A stretch of 64,000 nt of DNA from contig NZ_BMMD01000007.1 of the NCBI RefSeq assembly GCF_014645655.1, positions 62,001-126,000 on the forward strand, given 5' to 3'. The stretch is from Agromyces bauzanensis. GTDB taxonomy: Bacteria > Actinomycetota > Actinomycetes > Actinomycetales > Microbacteriaceae. A model generated the notes under the pieces. The model was not told where the DNA came from. It saw only the letters and a program-made list of their open reading frames with translations, and searched no databases. This document shows positions 43,938 to 53,517 of the stretch, one piece after another (within the stretch, counting starts at the first letter, position 1; the number at the start of each line of letters is the position of its first letter). The translations under genes and the position numbers were made by a program.

Positions 43938-44858
43938 GTGACGTTCATCGCGATCGTCGGGGCGACCGGCACCGGCAAATCCGAGTTCGCGCTGGACCTC
44001 GCCGAGGCGTTCGACCGGGTCGGCCGCGTGGCCGAGATCGTCAACGCCGACGCCATGCAGCTCTATCGCGGCATGGACATCGGCACGGCGAAGCTCTCGG
44101 AGACCGAGCGGCGCGGCGTGCCGCACCACCTCCTCGACGTGCTCGGCGTGACGGAGGTGGCCTCGGTCGCCGCCTACCAGCGCGACGCCCGCGCGGCCGT
44201 CGACGACATCCTCGACCGCGAGGCGGTCGCGCTCCTCGTCGGCGGCTCGGGGTTGTACGTATCGAGCGTGATCCACGACTTCCGGTTCCCGGGCACGGAT
44301 GCCGCGATCCGCGCTCGCCTCGAGGCCGAGCTCGCCGAGATCGGTCCCGGCCTGCTGCACGCCCGCCTGCGAGCCATCGACGGCGAGACGGCCGCGAGTG
44401 TCGACCCGCAGAACGGGCGCCGGATCGTGCGCGCGCTCGAGGTCATCGAGCTGACGGGCGAGCCCAAGGCCGCGCGCCTGCCCGATACACCCGTTCCCTG
44501 GCGCGAGCATCGCATCGTGCATCTCCGCAGCGAACGGGCCCGCCTCGTCGAGCGACTGGACGCCAGGGTGGCGCGCATGTGGGAGCAGGGTCTCGTCGAC
44601 GAGGTGCGCTCGCTGGTTCCGCTGGGGCTCGATCGCGGGGTCACCGCCCGCAGGGCGATCGGGTACGCCCAGGCGCTCGCGCAGCTGCAGGGGCGGATGT
44701 CGCAGGACGAGGCCATCGCCGAGACGCGGCGGCTCACCCGCACGTACGCCCGGCGTCAGGTCGGCTGGTTCGGCCGCTACCGCGATGCGGGCACGATCGA
44801 CGTCGATGACGGGGTCGCCAGGGGCGCCGAGCTGGCCCACCAGGCGGCCCTAGACTGA
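43938..44858 (+). CDS. miaA: tRNA dimethylallyltransferase
   Basis: This 306-residue enzyme transfers dimethylallyl to A37 of tRNAs reading UNN codons. The P-loop is GATGTGKS at 8-15, followed by [20 protein letters not shown] and [13 protein letters not shown]; the C-terminal [14 protein letters not shown] contacts tRNA. The GTG start is one base after the miaB stop. The end overlaps the promoter hexamer of dapF (CTA GAC TGA). The modification pathway continues with MiaB. Confidence 0.95.
   Translation: MTFIAIVGATGTGKSEFALDLAEAFDRVGRVAEIVNADAMQLYRGMDIGTAKLSETERRGVPHHLLDVLGVTEVASVAAYQRDARAAVDDILDREAVALLVGGSGLYVSSVIHDFRFPGTDAAIRARLEAELAEIGPGLLHARLRAIDGETAASVDPQNGRRIVRALEVIELTGEPKAARLPDTPVPWREHRIVHLRSERARLVERLDARVARMWEQGLVDEVRSLVPLGLDRGVTARRAIGYAQALAQLQGRMSQDEAIAETRRLTRTYARRQVGWFGRYRDAGTIDVDDGVARGAELAHQAALD
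44851..44856 (+). promoter_or_regulatory. -10 hexamer of dapF inside the end of miaA (leaderless type)
   Basis: TAGACT covers the last miaA codons, followed by 6 bases and the ATG at 44863. Confidence 0.6.
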
Positions 44859-44862
44859 GTCA

Positions 44863-45744
44863 ATGTCCTTCGATCTGCGATTCACCAAGGGGCAGGGCAC
44901 CGGCAACGACTTCGTGCTCTTCAGCGACCCCGAGGGCGACACCGAGCTCACGCCCACGCAGATCGCCGCCGTCTGCGACCGCCGGTTCGGGGTGGGCGCC
45001 GATGGCATCATCCGGGCCGTGCGTTCCTCGAACCTCGATGACGGTGCGGCCGCCCTCGCCGAGGATCCGAGGGCGACGTGGTTCATGGACTACTGGAACG
45101 CCGACGGCAACGTCGCCGAGATGTGCGGCAATGGCATCCGCGTCTTCACGAAGTACCTCCTCGACCAGGGTCTCGCCGAACTGCACCCCGGCGAGTCGAT
45201 GGCGGTCGGCACCCGGGCGGGGGTGCGCACGGTCACCCGGAACGGCGAAGGCTTCCGGGCCGACCTCGGAGCGTGGCGGCTCGCCGGCGGCGAACCGCTC
45301 GTACGCGCCAAGAACCTGCCCGTCGCACGCCCCGGTCTCGGCATCGACGTCGGCAACCCGCACGTCGTCGTCGCCCTCGCCGACGACGACGAGCTCGACG
45401 GCCTCGACCTCGCGTACCTGCCGATCCTCGACCCCGCGCCCGAGGCGGGCGCGAACGTCGAGTTCGTGGTGCCGGCCGAGCCGCTCGTCGAGGACGGCGT
45501 GGGCCGCATCCGCATGCGCGTGCACGAGCGCGGCTCCGGTGAGACGCTGTCGTGCGGCACGGGCGCCGTCGCCGCCGCGCTCGCCGTGCGGTACTGGGCG
45601 GGGGCCGGCGCTCCCGACGACTGGCGCGTGCAGGTGCCGGGCGGCGTGCTCGGCGTGCGGGTCTTCCAGGCCGAGCACGGCGAGCACGTCATGCTCTCCG
45701 GACCGGCCGAGCTCGTGTTCGACGGGGTCCTCAGTCTCGCCTGA
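44863..45744 (+). CDS. dapF: Diaminopimelate epimerase
   Basis: This 293-residue cofactor-independent racemase converts LL- to meso-diaminopimelate. The two catalytic cysteines are Cys88 ([11 protein letters not shown]) and Cys231 ([14 protein letters not shown]). The N-terminal [14 protein letters not shown] and [12 protein letters not shown] are family signatures. The reading frame ends 15 bp before the convergent methyltransferase gene. With dapA and dapB it gives three lysine/peptidoglycan-precursor enzymes in this window. Confidence 0.96.
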   Translation: MSFDLRFTKGQGTGNDFVLFSDPEGDTELTPTQIAAVCDRRFGVGADGIIRAVRSSNLDDGAAALAEDPRATWFMDYWNADGNVAEMCGNGIRVFTKYLLDQGLAELHPGESMAVGTRAGVRTVTRNGEGFRADLGAWRLAGGEPLVRAKNLPVARPGLGIDVGNPHVVVALADDDELDGLDLAYLPILDPAPEAGANVEFVVPAEPLVEDGVGRIRMRVHERGSGETLSCGTGAVAAALAVRYWAGAGAPDDWRVQVPGGVLGVRVFQAEHGEHVMLSGPAELVFDGVLSLA

Positions 45745-45759
45745 GTCCGCGGCGGCAGG

Positions 45760-46371
45760 TCACGCGTGCGCCGTGCGCCGCGCGGCCAGCACGCGGAACC
45801 CCGTTGAGTTCGCGGCCCGCTCGACCTCGAGGTGCAGCTCGTCGCCGAGCCACCGCTGCAACGACTCGGCACCGAGATGCTTGGCCACCACGAGCCACGC
45901 CACGGCGTCGTCGTCGAGCCGTGGAAGCCAATGCGAGAGCATGGCGTGCAGTTCCTGCTTGCCGACGCGGATCGGCGGATTCGACCAGATCGTGGCGAAC
46001 CGGACATCGGGGGGAACATCGGCGGGCAGCACGGCGTTGACATTGGTGATGCCGAGACGGGTGGAGTTGCGACGCACCAGGTCGAGGGCGCGTTCGTTGA
46101 CATCGACGGCCCATACGGTGGCGTCAGGCGACCGAATGGCCAGGCTCAGTGCGATGGGTCCCCAGCCGGCGCCGAGGTCGAGCAGGTGGCCCGACGAGGG
46201 GGGTTCGGGCACGGTGTCGAGCAGGACGCGAGTGCCCTGATCGAGGTGTTCGGGACTGAACACGCCGGCCGCCGTGACGAGCTCGACCTCTCGCCCGGCC
46301 AGGCGCAAGCGGATGGTGCGAGCGCCGGGATCGCTGCGAGGCGACGACGAGAAGTAGTGGTCGGAGCTCAT
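45760..46371 (-). CDS. RsmC-like class I SAM-dependent methyltransferase
   Basis: This 203-residue methyltransferase has the SAM motif LLDLGAGWGPIALSLAIRSP, acidic strand VWAVDVNERALDLV and the catalytic motif written SNPPIRVGK, as in RsmC/RlmG-type guanine-N2 methyltransferases. Only the catalytic half is present; RsmC proper has a second N-terminal domain. The likely target is an RNA guanine, but this is inferred. A TAGCTT hexamer 6 bases before the ATG suggests a leaderless transcript, back to back with hflX. Confidence 0.87.
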   Translation of the reverse strand: MSSDHYFSSSPRSDPGARTIRLRLAGREVELVTAAGVFSPEHLDQGTRVLLDTVPEPPSSGHLLDLGAGWGPIALSLAIRSPDATVWAVDVNERALDLVRRNSTRLGITNVNAVLPADVPPDVRFATIWSNPPIRVGKQELHAMLSHWLPRLDDDAVAWLVVAKHLGAESLQRWLGDELHLEVERAANSTGFRVLAARRTAHA

Positions 46372-46377
46372 GTACGC

Positions 46378-46383
46378 AAGCTA
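46378..46383 (-). promoter_or_regulatory. -10 hexamer of the methyltransferase gene (leaderless type)
   Basis: TAGCTT on the minus strand, 6 bases, then ATG at 46371. Confidence 0.55.
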
Positions 46384-46400
46384 TCGCACGCGAAGAGAAG

Positions 46401-46406
46401 TAGGGT
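46401..46406 (+). promoter_or_regulatory. -10 hexamer of hflX (leaderless type)
   Basis: TAGGGT, 7 bases, then ATG at 46414. Only 17 bases separate it from the opposing methyltransferase hexamer, so the two promoters overlap. Confidence 0.6.
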
Positions 46407-46413
46407 TGACACG

Positions 46414-47943
46414 ATGAACGAAGCCGAACACCGCCCCGTCGACGACGCCGTCGCGCGGGTGCTGCGCAGCACCGAGTCCAAAGCGGGCGTCGCGCGGTTC
46501 GGAGCGACGGGCGCCGCCGCGATCCAGCAGCACGAGTCGGATGCCGCAGGCACGGCCCCGGCCGACGGCGAACAGTACGATCGCGAGGAGCGTGCGGCGC
46601 TCCGACGCGTGCGCGGGCTCTCCACCGAGCTCGAGGATGTCACCGAGGTCGAGTACCGGCAGCTCCGCCTGGAGAACGTCGTGCTCATCGGCGTGTACGC
46701 GCAGGGTTCCCAAGAGGACGCCGAGAACTCGCTGCGCGAGCTCGCCGCCCTCGCCGAGACGGCGGGTGCACGCGTGCTCGACGGGCTCCTCCAGCGCCGG
46801 CCGCACCCCGACCCGAGCACGTACCTCGGCAGCGGCAAGGCGGAGGAGCTCCGGCACATCGTGGCGGCGCTCGGCGCCGACACCGTGGTGGCCGACACTG
46901 AGCTCGCGCCCAGCCAGCGGCGTGCCCTGGAAGACGTCGTGAAGGTCAAGGTCATCGACCGGACCGCGGTCATCCTCGATATCTTCAGCCAGCACGCGAA
47001 GAGCCGTGAGGGCAAGGCGCAGGTCGAGCTCGCGCAACTCGAGTACCTCCTCCCGCGCCTGCGCGGCTGGGGTGAGTCGATGTCCCGCCAGGCCGGTGGC
47101 CAGGTGGGTGGCGCGGGCGCCGGCATGGGCTCGCGTGGCCCAGGTGAGACCAAGATCGAGCTCGATCGCCGTCGCATCCACTCGCGCATGGCGAGGCTCC
47201 GCAAGCAGATCGCGGGTATGAAGCCCGCCCGCGAGGCCAAGCGCGCCAATCGGCGACGCAACGCCGTGCCGTCGGTCGCGATCGCCGGGTACACCAATGC
47301 CGGCAAGTCGAGCCTGCTGAACCGCATCACGGGTGCCGGCGTGCTGGTCGAGAACGCCCTGTTCGCGACCCTCGACGCGACCGTGCGACGCAACACCACC
47401 GAGGACGGCCGCGTCTACACGATCGCCGACACGGTCGGCTTCGTGCGGAACCTCCCGCACCAGCTCGTCGAGGCGTTCCGCTCGACACTGGAAGAAGTGG
47501 CCGACGCCGACCTCATCGTGCACGTCGTCGACGCGGCGCACCCCGACCCGGCCGGGCAGATCGCCACCGTGCGCGACGTCATCGGCGAGGTGGGGGCGCG
47601 CGACATCCCCGAACTCGTCGTCTTCAACAAGGCCGACCTGATCACCCCCGAGGAGCGCCTCGTGCTGCGCGGCCTCGAGCCGAACGCGGTCTTCGTCTCG
47701 GCGCGCACGGGGGCTGGTGTCCACGAGGTGCTCGACGCCATCGGGCGCATGCTGCCCGACCCGGCGGTCGAGATCGACCTGCTCGTGCCGTACGACCGCG
47801 GCGACATCGTGTCGACCCTCCACGAGACCGGTCGGGTGCTCTCGGTCGAGTACGTCGAGGACGGCACGCGCGTCCGGGCGCTCGCCTCGCCCGAGCGGGC
47901 AGCGCACCTGGCCGAGTTCACCGCGGCATCCGTGCCCGCGTAA
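46414..47943 (+). CDS. hflX: Ribosome-associated GTPase HflX
   Basis: This 509-residue GTPase binds 50S subunits and rescues stalled or hibernating ribosomes in related species. The N-terminal HflX domain has DPSTYLGSGKAEELRHIVAA and DTELAPSQRRALEDVV, then a coiled-coil linker (DRRRIHSRMARLRKQIAGMK) and the G domain with Walker A GYTNAGKSSLLN near 292. The G domain also shows DTVGFVRNLP and NKAD. A charged 60-residue extension precedes the core. Its start is set by the leaderless hexamer. Confidence 0.95.
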   Translation: MNEAEHRPVDDAVARVLRSTESKAGVARFGATGAAAIQQHESDAAGTAPADGEQYDREERAALRRVRGLSTELEDVTEVEYRQLRLENVVLIGVYAQGSQEDAENSLRELAALAETAGARVLDGLLQRRPHPDPSTYLGSGKAEELRHIVAALGADTVVADTELAPSQRRALEDVVKVKVIDRTAVILDIFSQHAKSREGKAQVELAQLEYLLPRLRGWGESMSRQAGGQVGGAGAGMGSRGPGETKIELDRRRIHSRMARLRKQIAGMKPAREAKRANRRRNAVPSVAIAGYTNAGKSSLLNRITGAGVLVENALFATLDATVRRNTTEDGRVYTIADTVGFVRNLPHQLVEAFRSTLEEVADADLIVHVVDAAHPDPAGQIATVRDVIGEVGARDIPELVVFNKADLITPEERLVLRGLEPNAVFVSARTGAGVHEVLDAIGRMLPDPAVEIDLLVPYDRGDIVSTLHETGRVLSVEYVEDGTRVRALASPERAAHLAEFTAASVPA

Positions 47944-48016
47944 CATTCCGCGTCTCCCGGTGTCACACGAAGTCACACGCGTGACCGGGCCGTGGAAACT
48001 GCCGTATCGTTGCACC

Positions 48017-48167
48017 TGATCGTGGCGAGCGGCCGGATGCCGCCCGCCTGGAGCGACCGCCGAGCCCGGCACCCGCCCGCGAGACCCACCCGCCGTGACG
48101 GCTGGACGGGACGCGGCGTGTGCCGCGTGTCCGACCTCCCGGTGCGGCATCCGCCACCAGGAGCACC
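48017..48167 (+). ncRNA. Structured 5' leader of metF-metE
   Basis: A TATCGT hexamer at 48005-48010 implies a start near 48017, giving a leader of about 150 bases. It holds GGCG-A-GCGGC (48024-48033) paired with GCCGC-C-CGCC (48039-48048) and a second hairpin around CGGC-GTGT-GCCG, roughly 48103-48130. It resembles no S-box, SAM-IV or cobalamin riboswitch consensus that I know. A methionine-related regulatory RNA is possible, based only on position and folding. Confidence 0.4.
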
Positions 48168-49154
48168 ATGACAGGAACCGCGCCAGACGGCGGCGACTGT
48201 CGGCCGCGGCCGCCGATCTCGTTCGAGCTGTTCCCGCCTCGGACGGATGCCGCGGCGCTCGCGCTGGGCAGAACCATCGACCGGCTCGCCGACGTGGACC
48301 CATCGTTCATGTCGGTCACGTTCGGCGCGGGGGGATCCTCGCGCGACCGTTCGCTGACCCTGCTGCGCCATGTGCTCGAGCACACCCGGGTCGAGCCGAT
48401 GGCGCACCTGACGTGCGTCGGCTCGAGCCACGCCGAGGCCAATCGCCTCGTGCGCGAGTTCCTCGACGCCGGGATCACGAGCTTCCTCGCGCTGCGCGGC
48501 GACCCCCCGGCCGGCGCCGACCCCGAGGCGGGCCTCGGCGACCTGCGGAGCGCCGCCGAGCTCGTGCAGCTCATCCACCGCGTGCAGGAGGAACGCGAGC
48601 CGTTCGGTCAGGCGGGCATCCCCGGCATCCCGGGCGCCACGAGCATCCGCGAACGGCCACGGCCCGAGCGCGTCGCCGTGGCGGCGTTTCCGACCGGGCA
48701 CCCGCGTTCCCGCGACGCCCAGCAGGACATCGACACGCTGCTCGCCAAGGAGGTCGCCGGGGCGAATCTCGCCATCACCCAGCTGTTCTGGGACGCCGAC
48801 GACTACCTCGGCTTCGTCGCGCGTGCCCGTTCGGGCGGCGTGACCATGCCGATCCTGCCCGGCATCATGCCGGTCACCACGCCCGCCCGCCTCGCACGGC
48901 TCGCTGAGCTCACCGGCGTTCCGGCGCCGGGCGGGCTCGCCGCCTCGCTCGCGGCCGATCCCGACCCCGACCGGCAGTTCGCCATCGGCGTCGAGCACGC
49001 CGCACGCCTCACCGACGACGTGCTCGACGGCGGCGCTCCGGGACTGCACCTCTACACCTTCAACCGCCATGAGGCCGTACTCGCCGTGCTCGACCGGCTC
49101 GGCCTCCGCACCCGCGCGTACGCGGGCACCGAGAGGAACTCGAGAACACCATGA
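48168..49154 (+). CDS. metF: Methylenetetrahydrofolate reductase
   Basis: This 328-residue FAD barrel enzyme makes 5-methyl-tetrahydrofolate for methionine synthesis. Markers are [62 protein letters not shown], and [19 protein letters not shown]. The N-terminal 15 residues are extra. AGGAG lies 4 bases before the ATG. Its stop overlaps the metE start by 4 bp, so donor and acceptor enzymes are made together. Confidence 0.93.
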   Translation: MTGTAPDGGDCRPRPPISFELFPPRTDAAALALGRTIDRLADVDPSFMSVTFGAGGSSRDRSLTLLRHVLEHTRVEPMAHLTCVGSSHAEANRLVREFLDAGITSFLALRGDPPAGADPEAGLGDLRSAAELVQLIHRVQEEREPFGQAGIPGIPGATSIRERPRPERVAVAAFPTGHPRSRDAQQDIDTLLAKEVAGANLAITQLFWDADDYLGFVARARSGGVTMPILPGIMPVTTPARLARLAELTGVPAPGGLAASLAADPDPDRQFAIGVEHAARLTDDVLDGGAPGLHLYTFNRHEAVLAVLDRLGLRTRAYAGTERNSRTP

Positions 49155-51496
49155 ACGCACCCGCCTTCCCCACCGGAACCATCCTCGGCTACCCACGCAT
49201 CGGGCGTCGCCGCGAGCTCAAGCACGCCGTCGAGGCGTTCTGGGCCGGCCGCATCGACGCCGCCGAGCTCGAGGCCCGCGCCGCCGAGCTCCGTGCGGCG
49301 ACCCGCGAACGCCTCGTCGTGCTCGGACTCGGCCGCGACGACTCGTCGATTCCCGAGTCGTTCTCCTCCTACGACCAGGTGCTCGACGCCGCCCTCACCG
49401 TCGGCGCGGTGCCCGAGCGGTTCCGTCGGCTGCAGGACGAGCACGGCGCGGTCGACCTCGCGGGCACCTTCACCATCGCACGCGGCGAGGGTGACGACGC
49501 CCCGCTCGAGATGACGAAGTGGTTCGACACGAACTACCACTACCTCGTGCCCGAGATCGGTCCCGACACCCCGTTCACCCTGCACGCCGAACGCCTCCTC
49601 GCCGAGTTCGCCGAGGCGAAGGCGGCCGGCTACCTCACCCGCCCGGTCATCGTCGGGCCGGTCACGTTCCTGTTGTTGTCGAAGGCCGCAGACGGCGCTC
49701 CCGCGGGCTTCCGGCCACTCGATCGCCTCGACGACCTCGTTCCGGTCTACGTCGCGCTCCTCGCCGAGCTGTGTACCGCGGGCGTCGAGTGGGTACAGCT
49801 CGACGAGCCTGGGCTCGTGAGCGAGAGCATCGACGAGCCGCGCGAGCGCATCCTCGAGGCAATCGGCGTCGCCTACGACCTGCTCGGCGCGGCCGACCAC
49901 CGCCCATCGGTGTTCGTCGCGTCGCCGTACGGCGGCCTCGACGACGCCCTGCCGGCCCTCGCGGCGACCCCGGTCGAGGCGATCGGCCTCGACCTCGTGC
50001 GCGGCGACCTCCCCCAGCACCTCGATCCCGCGACCGCCGAGTCGCTCGCCGCGAAGACGCTCGTCGCGGGCGTGATCGACGGGCACAACATCTGGCGCGG
50101 CGACCTCGCGCACGCGTTCGACCGGATCGAGGCGCTGCGCTCGCTCTCGGGCGACGTGTCAGTGTCGACGTCGACGTCGCTCCTGCACGTGCCGCACGAC
50201 GTCGCCGACGAGCGCGAGCTCGACGGGCGCCTCGTGAGCTGGCTTGCGTTCGCCGACCAGAAGGTCGCGCAGGTCGCGACGCTCGAGCGCGGTCTCGTCG
50301 CCGGACGGGAGACGATCCAGCACGAGCTCGACGCGGCATCCGCTGCCCTCGCCGATCGCGCCGGTGCGCCCGGCGTGCGGGTGGCGGGCGTGCGCGACCG
50401 CCTCGCCGCCCTCGCCGACCGCGACTTCACCCGGGCGGCCTACGACGAGCGCGTCGCGGCACAGGCGACGCTCGAGCTGCCCGAGCTGCCGACGACGACG
50501 ATCGGCTCGTTCCCGCAGACCGGGGAGATCCGCCGCGCCCGCGCCCGACTCCTCAAGGGCGAGCTGACGGATGCCGCGTATCGCGAGCTCATGCACGAGG
50601 AGATCGCCCGGGTCATCCGCCTGCAGGAGGACCTCGGCCTCGACGTGCTCGTGCACGGCGAGCCCGAGCGCAACGACATGGTGCAGTACTTCGCCGAACT
50701 GCTCGACGGCTTCGCCGTGACGCAGCACGGCTGGGTGCAGTCGTACGGCTCGCGCTGCACGCGCCCGTCGATCCTCTGGGGGGACGTCTCGCGGCCTGCG
50801 CCGATGACCGTGGACTGGTCGACGTACGCCCAGTCGCTCACCGACAAGCCGGTCAAGGGCATGCTCACCGGGCCGGTGACCATCCTCGCGTGGTCGTTCG
50901 TGCGCGATGACCAGCCGCTCGGCGACACCGCCCGTCAGGTGGCGCTCGCCCTCCGCGACGAGATCGCCGACCTCGAGGCCGCCGGCATCCGCATCATCCA
51001 GGTCGACGAGCCGGCGCTGCGGGAGCTGCTGCCCCTGAAGCGCGCCGACCAGCCCGCCTACCTCGACTGGTCGGTCGACTCGTTCCGCCTCGCGACAGGC
51101 GGTGCCGCGCCGGCCACGCAGGTGCACACGCACCTCTGCTATTCGGAGTTCGGCGCTGTCATCGACGCGATCCGCAACCTCGACGCCGACGTCACGTCGA
51201 TCGAGGCTGCGCGCAGCCGAATGGAGGTGGTCGACGACCTCGCGACGAGCGGGTTCGACCACGGCATCGGCCCTGGCGTCTACGACATCCACTCGCCGCG
51301 GGTGCCGAGCGCCGCCGAGGTGCAGGCGCTCCTCGAGCGCGCCGTCGCCGAGATCCCCGCCTCACGGCTGTGGGTCAACCCCGACTGCGGCCTGAAGACG
51401 CGCGGCTACGACGAGACGGTGGCGTCGCTCGGGAACATCATCGAGGCGACGCGTGCGGTGCGGGCCACCCTCCGGGAGCCGGTGCCGGTCGACTGA
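49151..51496 (+). CDS. metE: Cobalamin-independent methionine synthase
   Basis: This 781-residue zinc enzyme transfers the methyl group from methyl-tetrahydrofolate triglutamate to homocysteine. It has two barrel halves. The N-half begins with [20 protein letters not shown], and the catalytic C-half has [31 protein letters not shown] and the zinc ligands His661 and Cys663 (THLCYSEFG) and Cys746 ([11 protein letters not shown]). Translation is coupled to metF. A long inverted repeat follows its stop. Confidence 0.96.
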   Translation: MNAPAFPTGTILGYPRIGRRRELKHAVEAFWAGRIDAAELEARAAELRAATRERLVVLGLGRDDSSIPESFSSYDQVLDAALTVGAVPERFRRLQDEHGAVDLAGTFTIARGEGDDAPLEMTKWFDTNYHYLVPEIGPDTPFTLHAERLLAEFAEAKAAGYLTRPVIVGPVTFLLLSKAADGAPAGFRPLDRLDDLVPVYVALLAELCTAGVEWVQLDEPGLVSESIDEPRERILEAIGVAYDLLGAADHRPSVFVASPYGGLDDALPALAATPVEAIGLDLVRGDLPQHLDPATAESLAAKTLVAGVIDGHNIWRGDLAHAFDRIEALRSLSGDVSVSTSTSLLHVPHDVADERELDGRLVSWLAFADQKVAQVATLERGLVAGRETIQHELDAASAALADRAGAPGVRVAGVRDRLAALADRDFTRAAYDERVAAQATLELPELPTTTIGSFPQTGEIRRARARLLKGELTDAAYRELMHEEIARVIRLQEDLGLDVLVHGEPERNDMVQYFAELLDGFAVTQHGWVQSYGSRCTRPSILWGDVSRPAPMTVDWSTYAQSLTDKPVKGMLTGPVTILAWSFVRDDQPLGDTARQVALALRDEIADLEAAGIRIIQVDEPALRELLPLKRADQPAYLDWSVDSFRLATGGAAPATQVHTHLCYSEFGAVIDAIRNLDADVTSIEAARSRMEVVDDLATSGFDHGIGPGVYDIHSPRVPSAAEVQALLERAVAEIPASRLWVNPDCGLKTRGYDETVASLGNIIEATRAVRATLREPVPVD

Positions 51497-51523
51497 CCCG
51501 AGGCGCTGCGGGCGGCCAGGTCT

Positions 51524-51587
51524 CATGTTTCCGTTCCCGCGTCATGTTCCCCGCGCAGCGGGAACGTGACGCGGGAACGGAGACATG
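51524..51587. terminator. 28-bp inverted repeat downstream of metE
   Basis: Arms 51524-51551 and 51560-51587 are complementary over 28 bases with two G-T wobble positions and an 8-base loop. Each arm itself carries TTCCCGCGTCA or its complement. A second small repeat, GGATGCC/GGCATCC, follows at 51596-51619. It probably ends metFE transcription, but the length is unusual for a terminator and it may be a mobile palindrome. Confidence 0.65.
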
Positions 51588-51716
51588 GGCGGGTCGGATG
51601 CCGCGGCGACGTGGCATCCGACCGCCTCGCTGCTCGGCGGTGGACCGCCGATGCCACACCGTCGCCGTGAATGCAGCCCCGCCCGCCGCATCAGGCGATC
51701 GTTCAGGGAGGTGACG

Positions 51717-51722
51717 TAACGT
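51717..51722 (+). promoter_or_regulatory. -10 hexamer of the alpha/beta hydrolase gene (leaderless type)
   Basis: TAACGT, 7 bases, then ATG at 51730. Confidence 0.65.
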
Positions 51723-51729
51723 CGTCTAC

Positions 51730-52494
51730 ATGCGACTCGCGGTACACGAATCGGGTGGGGGCACCAAGACGGCCATCCTCATCCACGGCATCATGTCGGA
51801 CTCGCGTGCGTGGCACCGGGTCACGCGCGAGCTCGAATCGCACGGATTCCGGGTGCTCGCCGTCGACCTGGCCGGACACGGGCGCAGCCCGCGGGCGCGG
51901 AACTATTCGCCGGGGGCGTGGGCCGACGATGTCGTCGAGACCCTCGAGCCCCTGCTCGACGGCCCGCCCGAGGTGGTCATGGGGCACTCGCTCGGCGGAC
52001 TCGTCGCGAGCCTCGTGGCCGATCGCCTGGCACCCCGCGCCGCGATCTACATCGACCCCGCGTTCTCGTTCCCGTCGGGCATCCGAGGCTTCGCGTTCAA
52101 GCTGTTCTTCGCGATCGCGCCGCGACCGAAGCGCTCGGCACTCGTACGGATGAACCCCAAGTGGAGCGCCGCGGACGTCGACATCGAGCTCGCGACCCTC
52201 CGTGACTGGGACAAGCGCACGATCCTCGGATTCTCCGATACCCGCCACCTCGTGCCGCCGGCTCGCCTCGTGGCGCCGAGCCTCGTCGTGCTCGCTGAGA
52301 AGAGCCTGCTCATCACCGAGCGGGTCGCGGGGCAGCTGCGCCGCAGGGGCATGACGGTGGCGACCGTCCCGGGCACCGGCCACACGGTGTTCCGCGATGA
52401 CCACGCCGGATTCATGGACGCCGTGTGCGGTTGGCTGTGCGACCACGTGCGCCTGGCGGAGCCCCTGCCGGCCCGGATCGCAGTGGCCGCGTAG
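51730..52494 (+). CDS. Alpha/beta hydrolase
   Basis: This 254-residue alpha/beta-hydrolase fold protein has the oxyanion-hole block ILIHGIMSDSRAWHRV, the nucleophile elbow GHSLGG (Ser near residue 90), and the catalytic histidine in GTGHTVFRDDH. The lid region is FAFKLFFAIAPRPKRS. No signal peptide is present. The substrate is unknown. It converges on lexA with a 54-bp gap that shows no clear terminator. Confidence 0.88.
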   Translation: MRLAVHESGGGTKTAILIHGIMSDSRAWHRVTRELESHGFRVLAVDLAGHGRSPRARNYSPGAWADDVVETLEPLLDGPPEVVMGHSLGGLVASLVADRLAPRAAIYIDPAFSFPSGIRGFAFKLFFAIAPRPKRSALVRMNPKWSAADVDIELATLRDWDKRTILGFSDTRHLVPPARLVAPSLVVLAEKSLLITERVAGQLRRRGMTVATVPGTGHTVFRDDHAGFMDAVCGWLCDHVRLAEPLPARIAVAA

Positions 52495-52548
52495 CGACGT
52501 CGCATCGGGCCCCGTGAGGCGGGTGCCAGGTCGGCGGCTGGACGTGCC

Positions 52549-53247
52549 TCAGACGGCGCGGAGCACGGCGACGACCTTGCCGAGCACCTCTGACCGGTCG
52601 CCCAGGATCGGCTCGAACGCCGAATTGCGGGGGAGCAGCCAGGTGTGCCCGTCGCGCTGGCGGAAGACCTTGACCGTCGCCTCGCCGTCGAGCATGGCCG
52701 CGACGATCTCGCCGTTCTCCGCGGTGCGCTGCGACCGCACGACGACCCAGTCGCCGTCGCAGATCGCGGCGTCGATCATCGAGTCGCCGACGACCTTGAG
52801 GATGAACAGCTCGCCCTTGCCGACGAGCTGGCGGGGAAGCGGGAAGACCTCGTCGATCTGCTGCTCGGCCGTGATCGGGATGCCCGCCGCGATGCGCCCG
52901 ACAAGCGGCACCATGGCCGCGTCGCCCACCGGAGCGGGGCCGCCCTCTCCCGAGGCCGCCGACCGGTCGGAGGTGTCGGGAAGCTCGATGAGCACCTCGA
53001 GCGCGCGTGGTCGGTTCGGGTCGCGACGAAGGTATCCCGCGAGCTCCAGCTGGTTGAGCTGGTGGGTCACGCTCGAGAGCGAGGAGAGGCCGACGGCGTC
53101 GCCGATCTCGCGCATGCTCGGCGGGTAGCCGCGCGAGGAGACGGAACGCTGGATCACCTCGAGGATCGCGACCTGCTTGGCGCTGAGGTTCTTCCGGCGT
53201 CGCTGCCGGCCGGTCTCGCGCGCATCGTCGATGTCGGTGCTCAACAT
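52549..53247 (-). CDS. lexA: LexA repressor
   Basis: This 232-residue SOS repressor/self-protease has an N-terminal winged HTH (residues 20-85: [20 protein letters not shown], then [20 protein letters not shown]). The cleavage site is Ala121-Gly122 (RIAAGIPI) and the catalytic pair is Ser156 (VVGDSMID) and Lys193 (ATVKVFR). RecA-stimulated cleavage releases the regulon. A LexA box overlaps its own -35 region (53364-53379), so it is autoregulated, and the divergent LysM gene is a likely SOS target. Confidence 0.96.
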   Translation of the reverse strand: MLSTDIDDARETGRQRRRKNLSAKQVAILEVIQRSVSSRGYPPSMREIGDAVGLSSLSSVTHQLNQLELAGYLRRDPNRPRALEVLIELPDTSDRSAASGEGGPAPVGDAAMVPLVGRIAAGIPITAEQQIDEVFPLPRQLVGKGELFILKVVGDSMIDAAICDGDWVVVRSQRTAENGEIVAAMLDGEATVKVFRQRDGHTWLLPRNSAFEPILGDRSEVLGKVVAVLRAV

Positions 53248-53287
53248 CTCCGCCCTTCGTTGCGGTCGCACGCGACCGGATGTCAGT

Positions 53288-53325
53288 GGTGTCTGTTCGA
53301 CTGTCGGGTGTCTGTTCGACTGTCG
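53288..53325. repeat. Perfect 19-bp tandem duplication in the lexA leader
   Basis: GGTGTCTGTTCGACTGTCG occurs at 53288-53306 and again at 53307-53325 with no gap. Each copy contains TGTTCGA, a LexA half-site. It lies between the lexA -10 (53339) and its start codon. Confidence 0.9.
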
Positions 53326-53338
53326 TCGGACATTCGAA

Positions 53339-53379
53339 ACTGTATCCGGCTGCGGCCGGTGCGGCAAACATTCGTTCGA
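53339..53379 (-). promoter_or_regulatory. lexA promoter with SOS box
   Basis: On the minus strand: -35 TTGCCG (53362-53367), a 17-base spacer and -10 TACAGT (53339-53344). The LexA box read on the minus strand is TCGAACGAATGTTTGC (53364-53379), matching the consensus TCGAACRNNYGTTYGA except at the last base. It overlaps the -35, as expected for autorepression. Confidence 0.8.
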
Positions 53380-53421
53380 GTGTGTCGCGGAATCCGTGGC
53401 GCGAATCGTCGGATGCGAGGC

Positions 53422-53450
53422 TTGCGAGTTCGAACAGTCGAAGATATATT
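53422..53450 (+). promoter_or_regulatory. Promoter of the LysM membrane protein gene
   Basis: TTGCGA (53422-53427), 17 bases, TATATT (53445-53450). A LexA half-site, TCGAACA, lies in the spacer, and the full LexA box of lexA is about 45 bp upstream. Confidence 0.65.
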
Positions 53451-53464
53451 CGGAACAGAGTTTC

Positions 53465-53496
53465 GCATCCGGTCCTCCCGGCCGAGGACCGGATGC
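53465..53496 (+). promoter_or_regulatory. Perfect hairpin in the LysM gene leader
   Basis: GCATCCGGTCCTC (53465-53477) and GAGGACCGGATGC (53484-53496) are perfect 13-bp arms with a 6-base loop. It lies between the promoter and the Shine-Dalgarno, so it may act as an attenuator or mRNA stabiliser. Confidence 0.65.
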
Positions 53497-53517
53497 GGCT
53501 CCCATCGGAGGTGTGAC

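Noticed and set aside
48017..48167. S-box, SAM-IV or cobalamin riboswitch before metF
   Set aside because: The conserved core words of these classes are not present; only generic hairpins are seen.
53288..53325. Two full LexA boxes in the 19-bp duplication
   Set aside because: Each copy has only the TGTTCGA half; the second half of the palindrome is absent.
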